Made by a program: the position numbers and the translations under genes
Notes under the pieces: model-generated
Database searches by the model: none
Told to the model about the DNA's origin: nothing
Seen by the model: the letters and a program-made list of their open reading frames with translations, nothing else
In this document: positions 42,542 through 50,245 of the stretch, one piece after another
How the letters are laid out: each line of letters begins with the position of its first letter
Numbering within the stretch: the first letter of the stretch is position 1
From: Candidatus Treponema merdequi
Lineage (GTDB): Bacteria > Spirochaetota > Spirochaetia > Treponematales > Treponemataceae
NCBI GenBank assembly: GCA_018064525.1
Contig: JAGHVB010000023.1
Span: 1 to 50,663, forward strand
Direction of reading: 5' to 3'
DNA length: 50,663 bases

Positions 42542-43755
42542 GCGCGATGGCGCTCAATTGTTTTTGTATTGTTAGCTACGATATAAGTTCCGAACATTGC
42601 TGTTGCGGCATCAAAGAGTGCTGCAAAACTTCCGATGATTGCGGCAGCTGGTTTTAAAAGAAGATAACCTGTTTCCATTCCGCGTCCGTACATAGTACAC
42701 AAAACTGTGAGGGCTACGAAAGTTCCACCTGTAGGCATAGCTCCAAGCAGGAACGAAAGAATAAATGCCATTAAAGAAATTCTGAGCATCTGAAAAAATT
42801 CCAGATTCAAAGTTGAATAAGAACGCCAGATTACTACAAAGCTGATGATTACAACAAGTGCAGAACCACCGCGTGCAAAAATAGAAAAAAGCGGATAAAC
42901 ATATCCGTTTGTGCGCTGGCGGATTCCAAGTTTTTCTTTTCCGAGACGCATATTAACAGGAAGTGTCAGGTTTGTGTCTCCCGAGAAAAATGCTGTGATA
43001 AAAGGAACTACACAGGCACTTAAAACTTTCCATGGCTTTCCGCCACGACAGAGATATTTTACAATCAAAGGATAAATCAATCCTGCAACAATAATAAAAA
43101 GTACAGAAAGAGTAATTATCAACGGAGTAAATACTCCGCTTTTAATGATTGCCCTGAATTGAACTGTCCAGTTGCACATTATGACGATAATGCCGACAGA
43201 AAGAAGTTCTGTTACGACATATGAAATATTGAAGAACAGTTCTGAAAGTGAATCTGTTAATGAAAGAATCGGTTTGAGGTTGGAATGTTCCATACAGCAT
43301 GCACCGCCGATTATCATGGCAAAAATGAATGTAGGCAAAAGGAATGATCCCTGAATAAGTGATTCAAAACTTGAAAAAGGAATCATCTGGCGTATGAGAT
43401 TCTGAATGTCAATTGTATTAACCTGAGTTACTTTTTCTGTGATGATCTGAAGCTGCGGAAGTTTTACGATTACAATTGTAATGAAACCAAGAGCAGAAAG
43501 CAAAAGGGAAGATGCTACGATTACGGCAGCTGCCCATAATGTTGTTTTTCCGACGAGTTTTGCATCATTTAAGCGGTAAACTGCCATTATTACAGAAAAG
43601 AAAAGAAGCGGAAGAAGTGTGAATCGTCCGATACGGATAATGATTTCTGTTATAAAAGCAATTATTGAAGCTCCGTGAATTGAGTCTAAAGGTAAAATAA
43701 AGGCCGAAGCAAGACCGAGTGCAATACCAATTAAATATTTAATCCAAATTTTCAT
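42538..43755 (-). CDS. Dicarboxylate/amino acid:cation symporter (SDF/DAACS family)
   Basis: 405 residues with eight hydrophobic segments and re-entrant loops. The first helices are KYLIGIALGLASAFILPLDS, with GRFTLLPLLFFSVIMAVYRL. The HP2/TM8-like region LGAMPTGGTFVALTVLC and the sodium-site segment in GSFAALFDAATAMFG support the SDF family (PF00375). The likely substrate is glutamate, aspartate, serine or a C4-dicarboxylate. No ribosome binding site; TATAAT sits 7 nt before the ATG. Confidence 0.85.
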   Translation of the reverse strand: MKIWIKYLIGIALGLASAFILPLDSIHGASIIAFITEIIIRIGRFTLLPLLFFSVIMAVYRLNDAKLVGKTTLWAAAVIVASSLLLSALGFITIVIVKLPQLQIITEKVTQVNTIDIQNLIRQMIPFSSFESLIQGSFLLPTFIFAMIIGGACCMEHSNLKPILSLTDSLSELFFNISYVVTELLSVGIIVIMCNWTVQFRAIIKSGVFTPLIITLSVLFIIVAGLIYPLIVKYLCRGGKPWKVLSACVVPFITAFFSGDTNLTLPVNMRLGKEKLGIRQRTNGYVYPLFSIFARGGSALVVIISFVVIWRSYSTLNLEFFQMLRISLMAFILSFLLGAMPTGGTFVALTVLCTMYGRGMETGYLLLKPAAAIIGSFAALFDAATAMFGTYIVANNTKTIERHRA

Positions 43756-43762
43756 AGACTCA

Positions 43763-43804
43763 ATTATATCATGTTTGTATAAGATTGCAAACCTGTGCTA
43801 TAAT
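43763..43804. promoter_or_regulatory. Overlapping divergent promoters for the symporter and 43811 gene
   Basis: - strand: TTGCAA (43790-43785), 16 bp, TATAAT (43768-43763), 7 nt to the ATG at 43755. + strand: TTGTAT (43775-43780), 18 bp, TATAAT (43799-43804), 6 nt to the ATG at 43811. The two promoters share the same DNA, and both genes lack ribosome binding sites. Confidence 0.6.
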
Positions 43805-43810
43805 GTAGAA

Positions 43811-44578
43811 ATGGAAAAAACAATTTTAATTGCCGGTAAAGAAATTCCAGATGGAATTGATTTTGCAGACGGCGCATTGATGACAAAAAGAAATGTAGTT
43901 GCTACTGTATCTGATAAATCAAAGGCAAAGCAGGCAGCAGACGGTGAAACTGTTTCTGTTTTGTGGAATAAGACGTCGCCGGTTTCTGCACGAACTTTGG
44001 TTCTTGAATGTGAAAATTATTTTAAGCGTCTTGATGAGGCTGTTCTTGTTTTTGATGAAGCATATTTTGCGCAGAAGTTTGAAAGCATGTCTCTTGAAAA
44101 CTGTTCACAGGTTGTAGATGAGATGATTTTGAGTTACCAGTATTTAACTCTCGAAATTCTTTCAAGATTTGAAAAGCGTTTTCAGTATGAATATGTAAAT
44201 GATGAAAATATAAAACCGGCAAAGCTCGTTTTTGCAGTAAAGACAATTCCGACGGAAGCAGATGTGATAAAAAATCCTGCAATGAGAAATTCTTCTTCGA
44301 TTGTAGCCGGTCCGTTTATTTCGGCTGCGCTCAACGCTTTTGCGGCATTTGCTGAAAATGTGGCAGCTATTTATGGTGGCCGTGATTATGTGAATGTCAT
44401 TCTTGTAAAAGGTGATGCACAGATGGAACTTTGCAAAAGCGACAGAAATTTTTCATCATGGCTCTGCAGCTATATGGACGAAGTTGATAATTTAAAACAT
44501 AAATTGAATGCAAAACAGTGTGTTTCATGGGTTAAAGCCGGAACTAAATCACCTTCTGGTTTTGCTTTTTTCAAATAG
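43811..44578 (+). CDS. Conserved hypothetical protein, Rossmann-like
   Basis: 255 residues from the ATG at 43811; a TTG at 43775 extends the frame but is part of the -35 box. KTILIAGKEIPDGIDFADGA, NYFKRLDEAVLVFDEAYFAQ and NAFAAFAENVAAIYGGRDYV are reminiscent of a degenerate short-chain dehydrogenase-like fold, but no cofactor motif (GxxxGxG) or YxxxK is present. The function is unknown. Expected to be translated from a leaderless mRNA. Confidence 0.65.
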   Translation: MEKTILIAGKEIPDGIDFADGALMTKRNVVATVSDKSKAKQAADGETVSVLWNKTSPVSARTLVLECENYFKRLDEAVLVFDEAYFAQKFESMSLENCSQVVDEMILSYQYLTLEILSRFEKRFQYEYVNDENIKPAKLVFAVKTIPTEADVIKNPAMRNSSSIVAGPFISAALNAFAAFAENVAAIYGGRDYVNVILVKGDAQMELCKSDRNFSSWLCSYMDEVDNLKHKLNAKQCVSWVKAGTKSPSGFAFFK

Positions 44579-44618
44579 AGTCTGGTCGTAAGACAGGATT
44601 TTCAAAGAGGGTTTTTAG

Positions 44619-45326
44619 ATGGAACAGATTCTTGAAGTTATATCAGGATATGCAGATTCGTATCAGGTTTATGCTTCGATAACGAAAATAGTCATAAGTT
44701 TTATTGTCGGTGTTATCATCGGTGTTCAGCGAAAAAATCACCAGCAGGTAATCGGAATTCGAACGCTTCTTCTCATCTGTATTTCATCAACTCTTCTCGG
44801 AATCCTTTCTGAATATGCTGCTCTTTATACTCCTGGCGGTAAGGGTGATCCCGGCCGAATTGCAGCTGCTGTTGTAACTGGAATCGGTTTTGTAGGCGGT
44901 GGAGCAATCATGCACCGCGGATTGAATGTCAAAGGTGTAACAACTGCTGCTTTGATTTGGGCTGTTTCATCAGTAGGACTTTCTATCGGATACGGACTTT
45001 ATCTTGCATCTGTTTTAGTTTTCGTTCTTATTCTTGTGTCACTTCCATTCTTTCGGAAGTTTGAAGCAAAATATTTTCCGATTGATAAGATGAGGGTATT
45101 AACTCTTACTTACGATGACGGAAAAGTTGATTTTGAAAAAGTCAAAGAATATATAAAAGAAAAGGGTCTTATTCTTCAGGATGTAAGTATCACTGAAAAT
45201 GTCAAAAAGGAAATTCAGGAAATTGTCCTTCATGTTTTTGCTTCAAATGAAGTTGACCTTTTTGGCCTCAATGAAAGCCTTAAAAAAACCGGAAAACTCG
45301 TTAAGTTCAGTTTTACTGATGTGTAA
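44619..45326 (+). CDS. MgtC/SapB family membrane protein
   Basis: 235 residues, GAGGG before the ATG. The N-terminal MgtC domain has five hydrophobic helices: ISFIVGVIIGVQRKNHQQVI, GIRTLLLICISSTLLG, GDPGRIAAAVVTGIGFVGGG, AIMHRGLNVKGVTTAALIWA. The C-terminal ACT-like cytoplasmic domain starts near residue 150. The protein is linked to Mg2+ limitation and virulence in other bacteria. A copy of the dispersed repeat starts directly after the stop. Confidence 0.9.
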   Translation: MEQILEVISGYADSYQVYASITKIVISFIVGVIIGVQRKNHQQVIGIRTLLLICISSTLLGILSEYAALYTPGGKGDPGRIAAAVVTGIGFVGGGAIMHRGLNVKGVTTAALIWAVSSVGLSIGYGLYLASVLVFVLILVSLPFFRKFEAKYFPIDKMRVLTLTYDDGKVDFEKVKEYIKEKGLILQDVSITENVKKEIQEIVLHVFASNEVDLFGLNESLKKTGKLVKFSFTDV

Positions 45327-45349
45327 GCGGTATTGTAAAATTCCACCTG
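45327..45349 (+). repeat. Dispersed AATTCCACT-type repeat, copy D
   Basis: GCGGTATTGTAAAATTCCAC, then CTG; begins right after the MgtC stop. Confidence 0.6.
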
Positions 45350-45399
45350 AAAATTCCCGGAAAGCCCGTGGTTCTTATGGTCCCGCGGCTTTCTTACAA

Positions 45400-45427
45400 T
45401 TGAACAAAATCTGTAAAAATGTTAAAT
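45400..45427 (+). promoter_or_regulatory. Promoter of the RlmL-type gene, probably leaderless
   Basis: TTGAAC (45400-45405), 16 bp, TTAAAT (45422-45427), then 7 nt to the ATG at 45435. Confidence 0.45.
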
Positions 45428-45434
45428 TGACTCG

Positions 45435-46655
45435 ATGAATACTCTTGTAGCGCTCTGTGCAATCGGAGCCGAAAAAATCCTTGGTAACGAAATTAAATTT
45501 TTAGGTTACAAGCTTTGTGGAAATGCGCCCGGACGTGTCAGTTTTTTGGGTGATGATGACGCATTGTACAGAGCTAATTTGTGTTTGAGAACTTCTGATC
45601 GCGTTTACCTTTTACTTGCAAAATATCAGGCTGACAATTTTGATGCTCTTTTTGACGGTGTTTATAACATTCAGTGGCAGGACTTTTATAAAAAAGACGT
45701 TAAGGTCACTGTTGATAAAGTCAGAACTTACAAATCAAAATTAAATTCAGAACATTCGATTCAGGGAATGGTTCAGAAAGCGATTTATAAAAAACTTGGT
45801 GACAAGTGGCACATGACGACTCTTCCTGAATCTGGCGACGAAAGTGATGTGCGTATTTACATCGACAACAATGAAGTTTTAGTTTTGCTCGATCTTTCGG
45901 GGCTTCCGCTTCATAAGCGCGGTTATCGTACAGACGGTGGAATTGCGCCGCTGCGTGAGACGACTGCGAGTGCTATGCTGCAGATGATGATGTGGAGAAG
46001 AAAAACTCCGCTTCATGATCCTTTCTGCGGAAGTGGAACTATCGCAATCGAAGCTGCATTGTATGCACACAATATTGCTCCTGGTTTTGGCCGCCGCTTT
46101 GCTCTTGAAAATCTCTGCATCTACAACAAAGAGCGTGCAACAAAAATCAGAAGAAAAGAAGCAGAAAATATCCGCACTGATGTGGAATGTCGTATTACCG
46201 GAAGTGATATCGACAGCGCCGCAGTTGAACGCGCAAAACTGAATGCTGAACATGCGTGTGTTGCAGCAGGCCGTGCTTTGCAGGAAATCGGAAGTGATGT
46301 AAGAATTGAGCGTCCTGATTTTGTTCAGGCTGATTTTGCAGAACTTGAAGCTCCTTATGAAAACGGTTTGATTTTGTGTAATCCTCCGTACGGTGAACGA
46401 ATCGGAGATGCAGAAGAAGCAGAAAAACTTTATAAAAAAATGGGATGTCTTTTCAAAAATTTTCCATGCTGGGAACTTGGAGTAATTACATCTCACGAAA
46501 AATTTCAGGAATCAATCGGAAAGCATGCAGTAATGCTCAAAGATTTGAAAGCTGGAAATCTTGAAACAAAATTTTACATGTATTCAGATAAGCTTGGAAC
46601 AAAACATCAGAACTCTTCAAAGAAGCCTGATGATAGAAAAACAACTAAACGATAG
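45435..46655 (+). CDS. THUMP-domain class I SAM RNA methyltransferase (RlmL N-terminal type)
   Basis: 406 residues. A ferredoxin-like plus THUMP N-terminus (about 1-160; VALCAIGAEKILGNEIKFLG, SEHSIQGMVQKAIYKKLG) precedes the methyltransferase core. HDPFCGSGTIAIEAALYAHN is the SAM site, preceded by LHKRGYRTDGGIAPLRET, and the catalytic ILCNPPYGERIG is NPPY motif IV. This matches the RlmL/YpsC group that makes m2G2445 in 23S rRNA. The C-terminal tail is Lys-rich. No ribosome binding site; a promoter ends 7 nt before the ATG. Confidence 0.9.
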   Translation: MNTLVALCAIGAEKILGNEIKFLGYKLCGNAPGRVSFLGDDDALYRANLCLRTSDRVYLLLAKYQADNFDALFDGVYNIQWQDFYKKDVKVTVDKVRTYKSKLNSEHSIQGMVQKAIYKKLGDKWHMTTLPESGDESDVRIYIDNNEVLVLLDLSGLPLHKRGYRTDGGIAPLRETTASAMLQMMMWRRKTPLHDPFCGSGTIAIEAALYAHNIAPGFGRRFALENLCIYNKERATKIRRKEAENIRTDVECRITGSDIDSAAVERAKLNAEHACVAAGRALQEIGSDVRIERPDFVQADFAELEAPYENGLILCNPPYGERIGDAEEAEKLYKKMGCLFKNFPCWELGVITSHEKFQESIGKHAVMLKDLKAGNLETKFYMYSDKLGTKHQNSSKKPDDRKTTKR

Positions 46656-46666
46656 AGAGGAAAGAG

Positions 46667-47263
46667 ATGGCTATTGTAGTTGAACATGATAAAAGAAAAC
46701 ATGAAATTCTCGAACGCGCTCTTGAAGTATTCATAGAAGAAGGATACGAAGACGTTACATTTCAGAAAATTGCTGACCGCTGCGGAATTACAAGAACAAC
46801 ACTTTATATCTATTTTAAAAATAAGCGCGAAATCTTTGTATGGAGCATCAAACAGTTAACAGCCGGCATTGAAGTAGAACTTGTTTCAACAATTGAAGAT
46901 AAAAAACTTTCGAATGAAGAAAAGTTAAGAAAGATGCTTTCTGTAGTTGTTGATGCTTGCGAAGAAAATAAAAAACTTTTCAGTATTTTACTTTCATATC
47001 TTCTCGCATTGCAGAAGACTGGCGGAGATCCTGCTCTTCGTGTAAGAAGAAGACTTGTAAGACTTCAGCATTTGCTCAATACAGTCATCATCCGCGGAAT
47101 TAAAGCCGGAGAGTTTAAACAGGTTTCTGTAAAAACTGCAAATGAAATGTTTTATGGACTTGTTCAGTCTGCGATTTTCAGACTTTCAGTTCTTGATGAG
47201 AAAAATATCGGCGATATTCGTGATACATTGAATATGGCAGTCGATGGAATATTAAATAAATAA
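46667..47263 (+). CDS. TetR/AcrR-family transcriptional regulator
   Basis: 198 residues, AGAGAGGAAAGAG before the ATG. The N-terminal helix-turn-helix is in EILERALEVFIEEGYEDVTF, QKIADRCGITRTTLYIYFKN (residues 12-52). The C-terminal ligand domain is helical and unspecific. It lies 11 bp after the RlmL-type gene, so it is probably in the same transcript. The target genes are not obvious. Confidence 0.92.
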   Translation: MAIVVEHDKRKHEILERALEVFIEEGYEDVTFQKIADRCGITRTTLYIYFKNKREIFVWSIKQLTAGIEVELVSTIEDKKLSNEEKLRKMLSVVVDACEENKKLFSILLSYLLALQKTGGDPALRVRRRLVRLQHLLNTVIIRGIKAGEFKQVSVKTANEMFYGLVQSAIFRLSVLDEKNIGDIRDTLNMAVDGILNK

Positions 47264-47266
47264 AAT

Positions 47267-47292
47267 GGCGGTCTGGAAAATTCCACTTAGCC
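47267..47292 (+). repeat. Dispersed AATTCCACT-type repeat, copy E
   Basis: GGCGGTCTGGAAAATTCCAC, then TTAGCC; begins 3 bp after the TetR stop. Confidence 0.55.
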
Positions 47293-47314
47293 AAAAATAG
47301 AAAAGGAAAAAACT

Positions 47315-47812
47315 ATGGCAGAAAAAAAATTATGTCCTTGCGGTTCTGGCATTGCTTATGACGAATGCTGTGAACCAATTATCAAAGGAAAAGAAAAAGC
47401 AAAAACAGCAGAAGCTTTGATGCGTGCTCGTTACAGTGCTTATGAAAAACAGGAAATCGATTTCATTATCAACTCATGTGAAAAATCAGAAGAAGTTGCA
47501 GAAATCGACCGCCAGGCAACAGAAGACTGGAGCAAAACTTCTACATGGCACGGACTTAAAATTCTTCACACAGAAAAAGGTGGAGAAAACGATGACGAAG
47601 GTGTTGTAGAATTTGAAGCAACATACACAAGAAAACAGATTCGTGATGTTCACCATGAAACTGGTTACTTCAAGAAGATCGACGGAGAATGGTTCTATTC
47701 TGCAGGTGCCCTTAAAACAACAACAGTTGTTCGTGAAGGAGCAAAAGTTGGAAGAAACGATCCATGTCCTTGCGGATCAGGAAAGAAATATAAGAAGTGC
47801 TGCGGCCGCTAG
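47315..47812 (+). CDS. YchJ-family protein with N- and C-terminal SEC-C motifs
   Basis: 165 residues, AAGGAA before the ATG. Two zinc-binding SEC-C motifs frame the protein: [15 protein letters not shown] at residues 6-20 and [18 protein letters not shown] at the end. The middle ([20 protein letters not shown], then [13 protein letters not shown]) is the YchJ core. Function unknown; it is possibly a metal-dependent partner of other proteins. Followed by a strong terminator. Confidence 0.92.
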   Translation: MAEKKLCPCGSGIAYDECCEPIIKGKEKAKTAEALMRARYSAYEKQEIDFIINSCEKSEEVAEIDRQATEDWSKTSTWHGLKILHTEKGGENDDEGVVEFEATYTRKQIRDVHHETGYFKKIDGEWFYSAGALKTTTVVREGAKVGRNDPCPCGSGKKYKKCCGR

Positions 47813-47815
47813 GTC

Positions 47816-47878
47816 GCTTGAAGTGATTTAAATCACTCGACAAGCCGCGGGGAGAAAATGTCCGCGGCTATTTTTTTT
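47816..47878 (+). terminator. Tandem hairpins ending in a Rho-independent terminator
   Basis: First, a perfect palindrome AGTGATTTAAATCACT (47822-47837) inside a GCTTG/CAAGC pair (47816-47820/47841-47845). Then AGCCGCGG (47843-47850) pairs with CCGCGGCT (47862-47869), followed by A and eight T residues. Confidence 0.85.
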
Positions 47879-47891
47879 GTGAGGATTTTTT

Positions 47892-48677
47892 ATGGCAGAA
47901 ATTATTTTAACTGGTTTTCATGCGGTTGAAGAAAGAGTTCGTAATGCGAGTGTAAATAAAGACGCTTCTGTTTCGATGCAGATTTTTTATTCTAAGCCAG
48001 GACCACGCATTAAAAAGATTCTTGAACAGGCAAAGAAAGCTTCAATTGCTGCAACACAGACTGACGATAAAACTCTCGATGACATGACAAAAAATCTCGG
48101 AAACGCAGAACGTGATCACAGAGGAATCGTGATTAAAATAACAGGCGCCGAAGTCAAATCAAATAATATCGTCGATTTTGATAACTGGTTAAAAGATGTC
48201 GGTTCAAAAGCAGAAGGCCGCTGCACAGTTGTTGTTCTTGATTCAGTAACTGATCCTCACAATGTCGGAGCAATCATCCGTAGCGCAGATCAGTTTGGTG
48301 CAAGCCTTGTCATAATGCCTGAGCGTCACAGCAGTAATAAAATAAATGACAATGATGTAATTCAGAGATCAAGTGCAGGAGCTGCTGCGTGGGTAAACTG
48401 CAGTGTAGTTACAAATCTTGTTCGCACAGTCGAAAAATTGAAAGATGCAGGCTTCTGGGTTTACGGAGCAGATGCAGGTGGAACTTCAGTGCAGGAAGGA
48501 AAATTTTCTGACAAATCAGTTTTAGTTATGGGAAGCGAAGGAACAGGAATCAGCCGTCTTTTGAAAGAGCAGTGCGATTCGATTGTTTCGATTCCAACAT
48601 GCGGAAAGATTGACAGCTTGAATGTATCAGTTGCGACTGGTGTGTTGCTGTACGAGATTTACAGACAGAGTTTGTAA
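47892..48677 (+). CDS. rlmB: TrmH/RlmB-family 23S rRNA 2'-O-methyltransferase
   Basis: 261 residues, GAGG before the ATG. A short N-terminal substrate-binding domain (ILTGFHAVEERVRN) is followed by a SPOUT knot domain with the three motifs VLDSVTDPHNVGAIIRSADQ, LVMGSEGTGISRLLKEQCD and IPTCGKIDSLNVSVATGVLL. This order is standard for RlmB (Gm2251) or a close TrmH-family relative. Symbol given by family; other SpoU members cannot be fully excluded. Confidence 0.82.
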   Translation: MAEIILTGFHAVEERVRNASVNKDASVSMQIFYSKPGPRIKKILEQAKKASIAATQTDDKTLDDMTKNLGNAERDHRGIVIKITGAEVKSNNIVDFDNWLKDVGSKAEGRCTVVVLDSVTDPHNVGAIIRSADQFGASLVIMPERHSSNKINDNDVIQRSSAGAAAWVNCSVVTNLVRTVEKLKDAGFWVYGADAGGTSVQEGKFSDKSVLVMGSEGTGISRLLKEQCDSIVSIPTCGKIDSLNVSVATGVLLYEIYRQSL

Positions 48678-48699
48678 AAAATAAATTGAATAAATAAAA

Positions 48700-48750
48700 G
48701 CCCGGACATTTGATTTGATTGAAATCATTTCAGATGTCCGGGCATTTTTT
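48700..48750 (+). terminator. Rho-independent terminator after rlmB
   Basis: GCCCGGACAT (48700-48709) pairs with ATGTCCGGGC (48734-48743), followed by A and six T residues. Confidence 0.85.
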
Positions 48751-48754
48751 ATGT

Positions 48755-48778
48755 CCGCAATTTAATTAAAAATTGCGG
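48755..48778. repeat. Hairpin adjoining a dispersed-repeat copy
   Basis: CCGCAATTT (48755-48763) pairs with AAATTGCGG (48770-48778), a perfect 9-bp stem. It runs straight into the repeat copy at 48775-48797. Confidence 0.5.
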
Positions 48779-48797
48779 TACTATAAATTCCACTTAA
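48775..48797 (+). repeat. Dispersed AATTCCACT-type repeat, copy F
   Basis: GCGGTACTATAAATTCCACT, then TAA; adjoins the transporter relic stop on - and a 9-bp hairpin. Confidence 0.6.
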
Positions 48798-48800
48798 AGA

Positions 48801-48996
48801 TTATTTTCCAAATGCTTTTTTCAAAGTTTCTTCACCAACAGGTTTTGTGAACCAGCTTACAACTGGAACGATGATGAATGGAACTACGATTGCAATTGAA
48901 GCGGCAATCATGATAAATCCCAGTTACTGCAACGAGAATGATCCAAGCTAAGAATGCACCGAAGATTGCATTACCAAGCGCAATCCACAATGAGGT
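48801..48996 (-). pseudogene. Frameshifted C-terminal relic of a membrane transporter (symporter-like)
   Basis: On the - strand, SLWIALGNAIFGAFLAWIIL, VAVT continues after removing one base in the CCC at 48919-48921 as GFIMIAASIAIVVPFIIVPV, VSWFTKPVGEETLKKAFGK-stop. Two hydrophobic helices and a VSWFTKP-type tail recall sodium:solute symporters, but the family is uncertain. The 5' end stops at a copy of the dispersed repeat; no start exists. Confidence 0.5.
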
Positions 48997-49072
48997 GGAA
49001 TTGTGAAGTGGTGGAAATTAATGCGAAATGATTTTCCTTATGGGAAGTGAGATTGTTGTAGAGAAAGAATTG

Positions 49073-49207
49073 CCACACGGATTAGTCCGCTACGCTGCTC
49101 AGGCTACGCCTTCGCCCAAAACCTCCATCTTTTCTCAAAAATTTGAATTGATATAGTCTTTAGGGGACGGACGTAGTCCGTCCAGCGTAGCGGACTTGTC
49201 CGTGTGG
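49073..49207. mobile_element. Palindromic MITE-like element
   Basis: The 25-bp left arm (49073-49097, begins CCACACGGATTAGTCC) is an inverted repeat of the right arm (49183-49207, ends TTGTCCGTGTGG) with two mismatches. Next to the right arm is an inner hairpin GGACGGAC-GTA-GTCCGTCC (49165-49183). No coding capacity and no obvious target-site duplication. It could be a non-autonomous transposon remnant or a REP-like structure. Confidence 0.5.
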
Positions 49208-49256
49208 AGAAATTGGGAGAAGTGAAAATTATCTGGAGGTTGGAGAAAAGGGTGAA

Positions 49257-50237
49257 ATGAATTACAATTTTCTTATGAAGAAAAAGAGAATGTTATCATC
49301 AAAAAAGATTGCTAAATTCCATTTACCCGGACTCTTTGAATTTTACGAACTCTATCGCGCATTCCTTCCGCTTTATCGAAATCACCGTGAGTGGTTTTAT
49401 GAGTGGTGTGAGATTGCTTCGATTTATGGAACTCCTTCGGACTGCGTGTGGGGTGGCGGGCGTGTTGGGTTTGGTGATGATATTGCAGAAGAAGTCGTTG
49501 CATTATTAAACGAATATCAGATTTCTCCGCGGCTTACTTTTTCAAACTCGCTTCTCACAGAAAAACATCTTTCAGATAAAAAATGCAACGCGTTAAGTTC
49601 CACATTCCACGAAAAATCAAAAACAAAAACTGGAATTGTGATTTACTCTGATCTGCTTCTTGATTATCTCAAGAAAAAATTTTCTGACTTTTATTTTGTT
49701 TCTTCGACGACAAAAGTTCTGACGGAGTTTGAAGATTTTAAAATGGAATTGCAGCGTGATGATTTTGAATATGTCGTTCCGGATTTTCGTTTGAATAAAT
49801 CGTTTGAAAAGTTAGCGTCGTTGAGCGATGAAGAAAAAGATAAAGTGGAATTTTTATGCAACGAGTGCTGCTGGTGTGGGTGCAAAGACCGCAAGGCGTG
49901 CTATGAAAATGTGAGCAGAAAAAGTCTGGGAGAAGAAAATCTTTCGGTTTGTGATGATAATTGTTCTGTTGATGAAAACGGTGATTTTATCTGTCACGCA
50001 CCTGGAGGAGAAGCTGGATACTCTTTTTCGCGCGCGATGAAAAATCCGATGTTTATTTCGAAAGATGATATTTTAGAAAAATATTTACCGATGGAATTTT
50101 CAAATTTCAAAATTGAAGGCCGCGGACTTGGAAGTGCGATGGTGCTGGAGTTTTTGCTGTATTATCTTGTTAAACCTGAGTGTCAGATTGAAGTTCGCGA
50201 AAAGATTTATCTTGATTCGATGCTGGATTTGTTTTAG
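49257..50237 (+). CDS. Cysteine-rich protein of unknown function (possible U32-like barrel)
   Basis: 326 residues. The start at 49257 follows AGGGTG; the next in-frame ATG is 18 bp later. The first part alternates strands and helices (EIASIYGTPSDCVWGGGRVG; TFSNSLLTEKHLSDKKCNAL; YFVSSTTKVLTEF; YVVPDFRLNKSFEKL). A cysteine cluster EFLCNECCWCGCKDRKACYE lies near residues 198-217, with more cysteines near 231-246. The alternation plus late cysteines recalls U32-type barrels that bind an iron-sulfur cluster, but I cannot confirm this. It does not look broken. No family assigned with confidence. Confidence 0.6.
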   Translation: MNYNFLMKKKRMLSSKKIAKFHLPGLFEFYELYRAFLPLYRNHREWFYEWCEIASIYGTPSDCVWGGGRVGFGDDIAEEVVALLNEYQISPRLTFSNSLLTEKHLSDKKCNALSSTFHEKSKTKTGIVIYSDLLLDYLKKKFSDFYFVSSTTKVLTEFEDFKMELQRDDFEYVVPDFRLNKSFEKLASLSDEEKDKVEFLCNECCWCGCKDRKACYENVSRKSLGEENLSVCDDNCSVDENGDFICHAPGGEAGYSFSRAMKNPMFISKDDILEKYLPMEFSNFKIEGRGLGSAMVLEFLLYYLVKPECQIEVREKIYLDSMLDLF

Positions 50238-50245
50238 AGGTTATT

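Larger units (their letters stand above)
48678..49256. other. Gene-poor stretch after rlmB
   Basis: Contents in order: rlmB terminator, hairpin, repeat copy F, frameshifted transporter relic, two further GTGGAA-bearing repeat fragments near 48994-49016, and the palindromic element at 49073-49207. No intact gene is seen. Confidence 0.7.

Noticed and set aside
45879-46496. 205-codon open frame on - inside the RlmL-type gene
   Set aside because: Shadow of the methyltransferase; no family resemblance, and it covers its catalytic NPPY region.
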